Assembly (NCBI GenBank): GCA_947378515.1
Contig: CANCKG010000069.1
Coordinates: 1 to 5,319 of the forward strand
DNA length: 5,319 nucleotides
Origin: Gammaproteobacteria bacterium
GTDB lineage: Bacteria > Pseudomonadota > Gammaproteobacteria > CAISUE01
Direction: 5' to 3'
A program made the position numbers and the translations under genes. The notes under the pieces are model-generated. The model did no database searches and was not told where the DNA came from. It saw only the letters and a list, made by a program, of their open reading frames with translations. Shown here piece by piece: positions 1 through 5,319 of this stretch; position 1 is the stretch's first letter, and the number at the start of each line of letters is the position of its first letter.

Positions 1-131
1 ATGTGGAACTACGTAAAATCGCTCTGATGGCTTGATTGGCGATAATGATCGTCAAAGTGAAACCATGAAATAAAAATATTTTTTAACCTCGAAAGTGTCT
101 ACTAGACTGTGTCTTAGCTCATTCAAGACGA
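1..131. other. Non-coding or unassigned left edge
   Basis: No gene is supported. All three forward frames close early: TAA 14-16, TGA 25-27 and TGA 33-35. The last could end an upstream gene (reading ...VELRKIALMA), but ten codons cannot establish it. The rest is AT-rich with no convincing promoter, RNA gene or terminator. Confidence 0.4.
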
Positions 132-149
132 AATGTGGTGAATAGTTAC
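132..149. repeat. Extra copy of the element terminus (inverted partner at 518-535)
   Basis: GGTGAATAGTTAC at 137-149 is the exact reverse complement of 518-530. Extending outward to 132-149 versus 518-535 gives 17 of 18 matching. It also shares TGAATAGTTAC with the right end at 656-666. Its orientation is that of a right end, so it may be the end of another related element lying mostly left of the window. Alternatively 132-535 could itself be an inverted-repeat-bounded unit. Confidence 0.5.
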
Positions 150-265
150 GGCTTGACTAGCTATAAAGCTTATCGGTATTCATCAGCTACGGAAACAGAG
201 TCGTATGACGTTCTATACCGCTCGCCATTCAAGATGCGAGGTTTGTGATTTAACGTGTGCCTATG

Positions 266-324
266 GCGATGGGTATATCTCTATTTTAGATATACCCATC
301 GCACCTTGAGATGCGATGGGTATA
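266..324. repeat. Three-arm palindromic cluster forming alternative hairpins
   Basis: Arm A (266-280) and arm B (288-302) are perfect 15-bp inverted repeats around a 7-base loop. Arm B shifted slightly (291-303) is also a perfect 13-bp inverted repeat of arm C (312-324) with an 8-base loop. Arms A and C share GCGATGGGTATA as a direct repeat. A:B and B:C pairing are mutually exclusive, as in an attenuator-type switch. No T-run follows either hairpin, so it is not a canonical intrinsic terminator. A related copy lies at 814-860. Confidence 0.75.
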
Positions 325-517
325 GATACGATCAGAATTTCTTTTGTGGATTTATGAGGAATCATTTTTTATTTCAGTTTTTAGAGCTGGCGCGGTTATT
401 TATTTGAAATATACTTGACAATTAGCCTTAAATGAATAATTATGTCGGTAAAAATTATCATTAGCATTCAACATTCATAGCATACTATAAAAATGGTTTA
501 TTGAACTAGAAATTTTT
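325..517. other. Gene-free AT-rich spacer
   Basis: Between the three-arm palindrome and the MITE-like element I see only the promoter candidate at 415-443 and the AAATTTTT flank at 510-517. There is no plausible ORF, RNA gene or terminator. Confidence 0.5.
415..443 (+). promoter_or_regulatory. Candidate sigma70 promoter with perfect -35
   Basis: A perfect TTGACA (415-420) is followed after 17 bases by AATTAT (438-443, 4/6). The surroundings are AT-rich. No sizeable ORF follows until 948, so it would drive either a non-coding RNA through the 518-667 element, the 19-codon ORF at 706-765, or a leader of about 500 bases for the giant gene. The -10 is weak, so this is only a candidate. Confidence 0.35.
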
Positions 518-588
518 GTAACTATTCACCATATTTTCACCTATCTTACGTAAATCTAAGCTGGTAGCTCCTGTTGCTCTGGGGGATT

Positions 589-622
589 GTTAAGGGGGAG
601 AACCGCGATTCTCCCCCTTAAC
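589..622. repeat. Perfect 14-bp hairpin inside the MITE-like element
   Basis: 589-602 pairs perfectly with 609-622 around the 6-base loop CCGCGA. The stem includes a run of five G facing five C, in strong contrast to the AT-rich surroundings. There is no T-run on either side, so it is not scored as a terminator. It is probably a structural part of the mobile element. Confidence 0.7.
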
Positions 623-624
623 CT

Positions 625-655
625 GCACTAGCGCGGGTTCCCCGCGCGTAGGTGC
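625..655. repeat. GC-rich hairpin inside the MITE-like element
   Basis: The core GCGCGGG (631-637) pairs perfectly with CCCGCGC (641-647) around a 3-base TTC loop. With single-base bulges at 648 and 652 the stem extends outward through GCACTA / TAGGTGC to 625-655. It follows the 589-622 hairpin after two bases. No T-run follows directly; the T stretch at 671-676 is too distant for a classical terminator. Confidence 0.55.
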
Positions 656-705
656 TGAATAGTTACCAAATTTTTTACTTAAAGCCAAAATAGGAGTTGT
701 TTTCA

Positions 706-765
706 ATGGATCTGGTTCCCTGTCTGATCAATCCTCAAGCAACTGCCTGTGTCACACCCACTTAG
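706..765 (+). CDS. Possible 19-residue peptide or leader ORF
   Basis: ATG 706 is preceded by AGGAG (692-696) at 9-base spacing, a better Shine-Dalgarno than that of the giant gene. It encodes 19 residues (MDLVPCLINPQATACVTPT) and stops at TAG 763-765. It starts 39 bases after the MITE-like element and precedes the 814-860 hairpin and the giant gene. It has no recognisable motif and no codon run suggestive of amino-acid attenuation. It could be a small protein, a leader peptide, a gene remnant or chance; the length gives no statistical support. Confidence 0.2.
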   Translation: MDLVPCLINPQATACVTPT

Positions 766-787
766 GGTTTCATGAACAAGAACCACG

Positions 788-799
788 TTTAAGCTTAAA
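788..799. repeat. Perfect 12-bp palindrome
   Basis: TTTAAGCTTAAA at 788-799 is fully self-complementary. Such a site could be a dimeric regulator's operator between the small ORF and the 814-860 hairpin, but a 12-bp palindrome is not very unlikely in about 950 AT-rich bases. Confidence 0.25.
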
Positions 800-813
800 T
801 CAGCGCTATACCG

Positions 814-860
814 CTATTTTAAATATATACCTATCGCACCGGAAGGTGCGATAGGTATAT
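814..860. repeat. Second copy of the palindromic repeat, 16-bp hairpin upstream of the giant gene
   Basis: 825-840 and 845-860 are perfect 16-bp inverted repeats closed by a GGAA loop, which fits the GNRA tetraloop pattern if transcribed. The left side (CTATTTTA at 814-821, then TATACC and ATCGCACC) aligns with 281-305, and the right arm aligns with 312-324. Relative to the first copy, the C297-G318 pair is T832-A853 here, so both sides changed together. It ends 87 bases before the ATG, has no T-run, and may be a dispersed palindromic repeat or a leader structure. Confidence 0.7.
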
Positions 861-892
861 TAAATAAGGCCATGTCTTACCCGCCCATGTGC

Positions 893-920
893 TTGCAAGC
901 TGTTAGGGAAAACGTTTAAT
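893..920 (+). promoter_or_regulatory. Candidate sigma70 promoter of the giant gene
   Basis: TTGCAA (893-898, 4/6 to TTGACA) and TTTAAT (915-920, 5/6 to TATAAT) are separated by 16 bases. A start near 927 would leave a roughly 20-base leader carrying the ribosome-binding site. The match is moderate in AT-rich DNA, and overlapping TAATAAT offers other -10 registers. If this promoter is not used, the gene could be read from the candidate at 415-443 with a long structured leader. Confidence 0.35.
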
Positions 921-931
921 AATAATCACTT

Positions 932-938
932 AAAGGAA
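932..938 (+). promoter_or_regulatory. Ribosome-binding site of the giant gene
   Basis: AAAGGAA lies 9 bases before ATG 948 and matches the Shine-Dalgarno core. The spacing is slightly long but acceptable. Together with the in-frame stop at 939-941 it fixes the start; the next in-frame Met codon (1017, residue 24) has no comparable site. Confidence 0.7.
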
Positions 939-947
939 TAAACCACC

Positions 948-3900
948 ATGCCAACCGCTAATAGAGTACTGTTTAGAAAAATTTTGCGTGAAGATTTTTT
1001 AGCCGAACTGAATTTTATGGCCGGGGTAGCCAATGCCCGCCATCCGGAACGCCTACGCTTTATGGCTGGCGTGGTTTCAGCGTTGCATGCGGCTATTGCC
1101 CGGCCTGATCTTAGTCATATAGTTGAACCTTATAATGGCAGTGTGCAAGGGGATCGGATCCGTACAGTAGCAGTAATGGCATGCACTCTTTATGGTGAAC
1201 AGCTAGATCAATTGACTGAAGAGCAAGTTAAACGTTATGCGATTTCTGGGGTAGATCGTATTTTGGAATACTTAAATTCTCTCACGATGGCGAATCGGTC
1301 GCGAACCTGGAGCGCCAATAATTATTTAAAAGGCTTAAGTTTGGGAGATGCCAGGCGTTGGGTAACAGCTTTGCCTGAGCACACGATCAATGGGGTAATG
1401 CCGGATATTATGCTACCGGCTAGCCACCTTTTTTATGCTATTGACGCTGAAGAACAACAAGCCGTGTTGGAACAATTATTAGCAGAGAGAGCTCGCGTTT
1501 ATTCTGTGGCGAGCTATGATTTTGCTGTTTTAGATATGAATAGTTATCGATGCGAAACCAGTAATGCCTTGCATGAAATGGTCGACAAATTCATCATTGC
1601 CATGCAAAAACACTTCGCTGCATTAGAACACCCCCCCATACCAGCTACGCGCACAGCATTGTCGGTCGTGGGTCTGCTGGCCGATTCGGTGGGTTCGGCT
1701 GCTAACATCAGCCGTTCTGCGATTATGTCTATTCCTAGTAGTCCTGGCGGTAAATCGGCATTTTCACTGAGCAGTCGCGATCGAGATTCTTTTGATTATA
1801 GTGAAATTCCTTCTGAAGACTTTTATCCTGAACACGTGATGCTGGATCACCCGAGTAAAATTGCCTTGATGGCATTGCAAGCCAGATTACACCGTTTAAT
1901 TCTGCGCCAACCACTGACGCCTGATCACAAAGCCAAGCTTACCGGTAATGTTCAAGCATTGTTACCGGCAAATACTGCTTCAGTAGCCGCCAATATTCAT
2001 ATCGATGCTAACGTGCGTAGCTTTGCGGATTACTTAGGCGATTATTTAGGGACGCCATCGTATACGAGTATTATGAATTACTTTTTTCCCAAAACCATTC
2101 AGCCGTTGTTGATTCATACCGACGCAGAAGTCAGTAGGAATTTATTATTTGGTGCATTACAGCGCCATACTGCCAGCAATGCGCAATCGTGGCAGCCGAT
2201 CTTGATATGTTTACAAGATGTGAATGCGTTAGCAATCGATAACAATAAATCTTTTTTAGCACAATATTTTAGTCAAGGTCTGGGTTATACCGCCCAAGGC
2301 GTCGCTAATCTTAAAGCCCATTACCAATTCGTATTTTTCTTTGATGGCTTGGATCAGTGCCATGATCAAGAATTACTGCGGCGGATTTATTCGGGTGAAG
2401 AAACCGCTGAATGGCGAGCAAAGCTAGTCTTTACCGCCAGAAAGGGTTGGCAGCCACCACTGTGTCAAACGGCTATTCAACAGGTGAGTTTGGATCATTG
2501 GAATCTTGAACAAGGTAAAGTATTTGTCGAAGCACCCTGGGTAGAAGAATTAGCCGGTGGCAGCACAGATCTACATGCCGATCAAAATCAATTCTTTTTG
2601 AAAAATCCAGCGTTGCTGGGTTTAATTCAAGCCTTTATCGACCCTGATAAAGATCCGCTGGTAGCTGTTTCACCATTAACCGGGCAGCGTGAACCTAATT
2701 TTGCTATTTCACCGGTGTTATTGAATGTCTTGTATGAATTATTGCCAGCACTGAGTCAAACTAACCCATCGTTATGGCCAATCTATCGGCATCAACTGTA
2801 TGCTTTTGGTTTACGCCATTATTTAGGCGCGCAATATGACACCGCTTACCCCAAAATTCGTGATATTGCCTTAAGGCTATTTCAACAGGGTTCATCGGCG
2901 ATAAGTGAACGCCTGACATCTGCAGTAGCGCAAACAGAACTCGATAACTTGCCGTTTTTATCCGTTTCGATTCAGCAGCAAGAAGGCGATATTTGGCATC
3001 GCTACGCTTTCACCCAAACGAGTTGGCGTGATTATTTGATTGCCGAAGCATTGTGGAAAGCCTGTTATCGCGTGAATAGCAAACATACCGATACGCCAGA
3101 ACACGTGCTTTGGAATCAACAAGATTGTTTAAAGGATTATCCAGGGGTAATCGATTTTTTAAGTGACTTTTTGCAAACCAGTAACAGCCTTGATGTTGAT
3201 ATCAATTATTTAAAGAGACAATGGGTGAAAAACGGTGAGTTGGTGAGTTGGGAAAACGCTTATGCCAATGCCAAAGCCTTAGTGGATCGCGTAGAGGGTA
3301 CGATAAAGTTTTATCAATCTACGGCAGTAGCCTTGTGCGATGAAGAGCAAATAGTTACGTTTGAATTGCCAATGCCTGAGGCCGCTCAACAAGTGCTCAG
3401 CAAAACGCGCGCTAAAGATAATTTTATTCATCTAACACCCAATCGCGCGATGCGCATTATTGAGGGTGTCGATCGTCAACAATCGATGGTGAAGCGTTGG
3501 GTATTTGATAGTTTAGGTCATGGCGCTGGTATTTCGCCGATGTCACCTGTCTACGAAGCCGTGGTCGACGCTCAAGATCCTAATCGAGATAAACGGCGTT
3601 ACATAGCGTGCAATCATTTGGATGCGCATGTGGGTGCCCAATTGCTGCAAGAAACCTTTGCTTGTATTGCAGCAGGAAATCATGAGGATTTAGAGCAATT
3701 AGTGCCGAATTACTGGGGTTTATATAGTAAAGAAACCCGATTTAAAGTGAGTGGCTTACAAGATAATATCGACATTGATCGCGCTAAGCTAGCTTATTTT
3801 GCGCTGTTACAGTCAGTTGTGTTGATTAAAACACGACCCGAAGCTATCGCTAATCTCAAAACCTTTAAACTTAGTAGTGAGCGTTGGCTAGAGCAACAAT

Positions 3901-5319
3901 TGCTGGCTTATGAAAGACAGTGTCAAACCGACGGAGGTTGGTTTACGGCAGGTGGTGTGCATGTGGATCATCTAGATGCTAAAGCGATCGCCAAACGCGT
4001 CAAGCAATATAAGGCTACGCTTAAGTTACAAATGACTATTTTATTCGATGCGATGAGTGACGAACTACAGCCAAAGCCACCCAGAAAGCATTATCGTGAA
4101 ACGGCAGCCGCATTTTCCTTGAGAACAGCCGACTATACCCGTAGGCAAGCCTTATCAGATAAGGCTAAACTCAAAACACTAAAAGTATTTTGCGAGCAAA
4201 TTGAAGCAGAGTTACAAGCGAATGAACCGCTGCATCAAGCAGGCATTAAAGAATTACATCAACGTAATGCCGATTTAATTAACGGCACCATGGAACGTTT
4301 TAACCGGTTGATGCAGCAAGACCCTATCACTTCCCAAGTGTTGGCAAATTATAGCGCTAGTGATCGAGAAGCTTTATTAGCTGAGATTAGGACGGGCGAT
4401 TTAGCGGCCGTTATTGAACGCTTTAAGCCTCACTATTTACAAAGTTTTTATGCATCCAAAGAAAATAATTTACAAGCAGTCATCGGCGCTGTATTAAAAA
4501 CGCAATTTTTAACGTGGCTAGAAGGGCCTGCAGATGCCCAGTTAACCGTTGAGTGGATTGAATTGCAACGGCAGTGGAGCGTTAATTCAACGCGTAACAC
4601 GACGAGAAAAACACATTTTTTAACGGCTTTAGAAAACTTAGATTTAACCAGTGCTATGCTACAATTTAAAAGCATTATCAAGTTAAGTCGTTCTGGCCAA
4701 GCTGTAGTTGAACAAATGGCGCGTCAATTGTTAGAGGCAAGTGTGGTAATGGGGATTGAACAATTCATGGCGCAGGATTTAGCGACCAGCCATGCTTGGA
4801 ACGATATGGGCATTCAAGAACAACGCTCCTTTTATCAGCGTGTGCATGAAGAATTTTTGCGTGAAGAGCCGGATGAGCATGCCCTGGCGGTGATAGCTGG
4901 AAATTACCCGCTGTTATTTGCTCATTTCACTGATGATTTTTTAATTCGCTATTTGCGCTTTGGTCTGGCGGTCGATGCCTGTTGTCCAAATACACAAGAA
5001 ACTTTGCTGTTTTATGCCTTAACTGAATTAGGCAAGTACGACGAAGCTGTTCCACTGGCTAACAGCGATGCTATTTTTAGAGTCATTCAATATTTGTTTA
5101 ATACCGGCGCGACGATTTTTGTTCAAAATAAAGCGGCTATTTTAAAAACTCCCTTAGATTATGTGAATTACCAATGCCTGAGGCATCCGAATAATGCTCG
5201 TTGGAGTGAAATTAAAACCGCAATGCAGACAGTCACGCGATTATTTCATGAAAAACAAGATGTTACCGAAAAAGCACTAGTAGATTTGTCAGATGATTTG
5301 GATGACGTAGTGAGTCATT
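948..5319 (+). CDS. Giant NACHT/STAND-like protein with degenerate P-loop and C-terminal ankyrin-type repeats (partial, 3' end outside window)
   Basis: The frame is open from ATG 948 to the window edge (1457 codons plus one base). An in-frame TAA at 939-941 rules out an earlier start, and AAAGGAA at 932-938 supports this one. There is no signal peptide or membrane segment. Visible in order: a helical N-terminus (1-250); a Ser-rich linker (254-296); a NACHT-like core with strand LLI (387-389) leading into a degenerate Walker A (391-398, R397 in the Lys position), strand WQPILICLQDV (415-425), Walker B FVFFFDGLDQ (461-470; D466, D469), sensor-like LVFTAR (493-498) and KNPALL (552-557); then AFTQTSWRDYLIAEALW (687-703), resembling the F-H-x-S-x-x-E-Y-L-A-A motif of NACHT helical domains. 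Residues 720-1300 are helical and unrecognised. Ankyrin-like patterns (IRYLRFGLAVDA, ETLLFYAL, IQYLFNTGATIFVQNK, KTPLDYV) lie at 1333-1406. The coding call is firm; the NACHT assignment is motif-based; function (effector, NLR-like defence or scaffold) is inference. ATP hydrolysis is doubtful given the lost P-loop. Confidence 0.93.
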   Translation, partial: MPTANRVLFRKILREDFLAELNFMAGVANARHPERLRFMAGVVSALHAAIARPDLSHIVEPYNGSVQGDRIRTVAVMACTLYGEQLDQLTEEQVKRYAISGVDRILEYLNSLTMANRSRTWSANNYLKGLSLGDARRWVTALPEHTINGVMPDIMLPASHLFYAIDAEEQQAVLEQLLAERARVYSVASYDFAVLDMNSYRCETSNALHEMVDKFIIAMQKHFAALEHPPIPATRTALSVVGLLADSVGSAANISRSAIMSIPSSPGGKSAFSLSSRDRDSFDYSEIPSEDFYPEHVMLDHPSKIALMALQARLHRLILRQPLTPDHKAKLTGNVQALLPANTASVAANIHIDANVRSFADYLGDYLGTPSYTSIMNYFFPKTIQPLLIHTDAEVSRNLLFGALQRHTASNAQSWQPILICLQDVNALAIDNNKSFLAQYFSQGLGYTAQGVANLKAHYQFVFFFDGLDQCHDQELLRRIYSGEETAEWRAKLVFTARKGWQPPLCQTAIQQVSLDHWNLEQGKVFVEAPWVEELAGGSTDLHADQNQFFLKNPALLGLIQAFIDPDKDPLVAVSPLTGQREPNFAISPVLLNVLYELLPALSQTNPSLWPIYRHQLYAFGLRHYLGAQYDTAYPKIRDIALRLFQQGSSAISERLTSAVAQTELDNLPFLSVSIQQQEGDIWHRYAFTQTSWRDYLIAEALWKACYRVNSKHTDTPEHVLWNQQDCLKDYPGVIDFLSDFLQTSNSLDVDINYLKRQWVKNGELVSWENAYANAKALVDRVEGTIKFYQSTAVALCDEEQIVTFELPMPEAAQQVLSKTRAKDNFIHLTPNRAMRIIEGVDRQQSMVKRWVFDSLGHGAGISPMSPVYEAVVDAQDPNRDKRRYIACNHLDAHVGAQLLQETFACIAAGNHEDLEQLVPNYWGLYSKETRFKVSGLQDNIDIDRAKLAYFALLQSVVLIKTRPEAIANLKTFKLSSERWLEQQLLAYERQCQTDGGWFTAGGVHVDHLDAKAIAKRVKQYKATLKLQMTILFDAMSDELQPKPPRKHYRETAAAFSLRTADYTRRQALSDKAKLKTLKVFCEQIEAELQANEPLHQAGIKELHQRNADLINGTMERFNRLMQQDPITSQVLANYSASDREALLAEIRTGDLAAVIERFKPHYLQSFYASKENNLQAVIGAVLKTQFLTWLEGPADAQLTVEWIELQRQWSVNSTRNTTRKTHFLTALENLDLTSAMLQFKSIIKLSRSGQAVVEQMARQLLEASVVMGIEQFMAQDLATSHAWNDMGIQEQRSFYQRVHEEFLREEPDEHALAVIAGNYPLLFAHFTDDFLIRYLRFGLAVDACCPNTQETLLFYALTELGKYDEAVPLANSDAIFRVIQYLFNTGATIFVQNKAAILKTPLDYVNYQCLRHPNNARWSEIKTAMQTVTRLFHEKQDVTEKALVDLSDDLDDVVSH

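Larger units (their letters stand above)
518..667. mobile_element. MITE-like non-coding element with short terminal inverted repeats and 8-bp flanking duplication
   Basis: The left end GTAACTATTCA (518-528) and right end TGAATAGTTAC (656-666) are perfect 11-bp inverted repeats; a further pair CACCTA (538-543) and TAGGTG (649-654) lies inside. The element is flanked by AAATTTTT at 510-517 and again at 668-675, an exact 8-bp direct repeat consistent with a target-site duplication, if the right end is taken one base further (C667). It encodes nothing and carries two strong hairpins (589-622, 625-655), as many MITEs do. GTAA termini with 8-bp duplications recall IS66-type ends, but the family is not established. 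The duplication is AT-only, which weakens it. Confidence 0.5.

Noticed and set aside
111..129. Small inverted repeat GTCTT / AAGAC
   Set aside because: A 5-bp stem with a 9-base loop is not distinguishable from chance.
589..676. Hairpins at 589-622 and 625-655 followed by a T stretch, as an intrinsic terminator
   Set aside because: The T run (671-676) is 15 or more bases beyond the last stem rather than adjacent, and it belongs to the flanking repeat of the element.
213..815. 10-bp direct repeat CTATACCGCT at 213-222 and 806-815
   Set aside because: A 10-mer repeat is expected roughly by chance in a region of this size, and similarity does not extend on either side.
266..860. CRISPR array from the repeated palindromic sequences
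   Set aside because: Only two diverged units about 500 bases apart, without regular spacing or unique spacers of constant length.
938..950. Kozak-like context AAACCACCATG before the start codon
   Set aside because: A bacterial Shine-Dalgarno and sigma70-like promoter elements are present; the eukaryotic-like context is probably coincidental.
4448..4681. 77-codon open frame on the minus strand
   Set aside because: It lies wholly inside the long plus-strand gene, which has domain motifs and consistent codon usage across this stretch. The antisense product shows no recognisable motif and no clear ribosome-binding site, so it is a shadow.
3369..5184. Identical 14-mer CCAATGCCTGAGGC at 3369-3382 and 5171-5184
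   Set aside because: The two copies are in different reading frames and their flanks do not match. One chance 14-mer pair in 5.3 kb is only mildly unlikely, so it is not a protein or DNA repeat of note.

Overview
The window holds one very large, 3'-open protein-coding gene (948 to the right edge, plus strand) preceded by about 950 bases of AT-rich, repeat-laden non-coding DNA. The gene reads without a stop for 1457 codons and runs off the end, so its C-terminus is not seen. I know of no gene symbol for it. Nothing here fixes the organism. Moderate AT-richness, TTA-heavy leucine usage, Shine-Dalgarno initiation and a giant eukaryote-like NACHT/ankyrin protein would fit a host-associated gammaproteobacterium (for example a Legionella/Coxiella/Rickettsiella-type intracellular lineage), but this is inference from architecture, not a phylogenetic result.

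Left region (1-947). No convincing gene is present. It contains: (a) a three-arm palindromic cluster at 266-324 that can fold into two mutually exclusive hairpins; (b) a diverged second copy of the same palindromic repeat at 814-860, just upstream of the gene, with one compensatory base-pair change; (c) a MITE-like element at 518-667 with short inverted termini (GTAACTATTCA / TGAATAGTTAC), two internal hairpins, no ORF, and an exact 8-bp direct repeat at its edges; (d) another copy of the terminal sequence at 137-149, forming a 17/18 inverted repeat with 518-535; (e) a sigma70-like promoter candidate at 415-443 not followed by any sizeable ORF; (f) a 19-codon ORF with a good Shine-Dalgarno at 706-765; (g) a weaker promoter candidate and ribosome-binding site directly before the gene.

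Right region (948-5319). The protein reads as an all-helical N-terminal part, a Ser-rich linker (about 254-296), a NACHT/STAND-like NTPase core (about 385-560) with a well-kept Walker B (FVFFFDGLDQ, 461-470) and sensor strand (LVFTAR, 493-498) but a ruined Walker A (391-398, with Arg where the catalytic Lys should be), a NACHT-style helical region ending in a W-R-D-Y-L-I-A motif (693-699), a long unrecognised helical region (about 720-1300), and at least two degenerate ankyrin-type repeats (about 1311-1410) at the truncated end. It looks like a pseudo-NTPase scaffold, perhaps a secreted host-directed effector or an NLR-like defence protein; the sequence alone does not choose between these.
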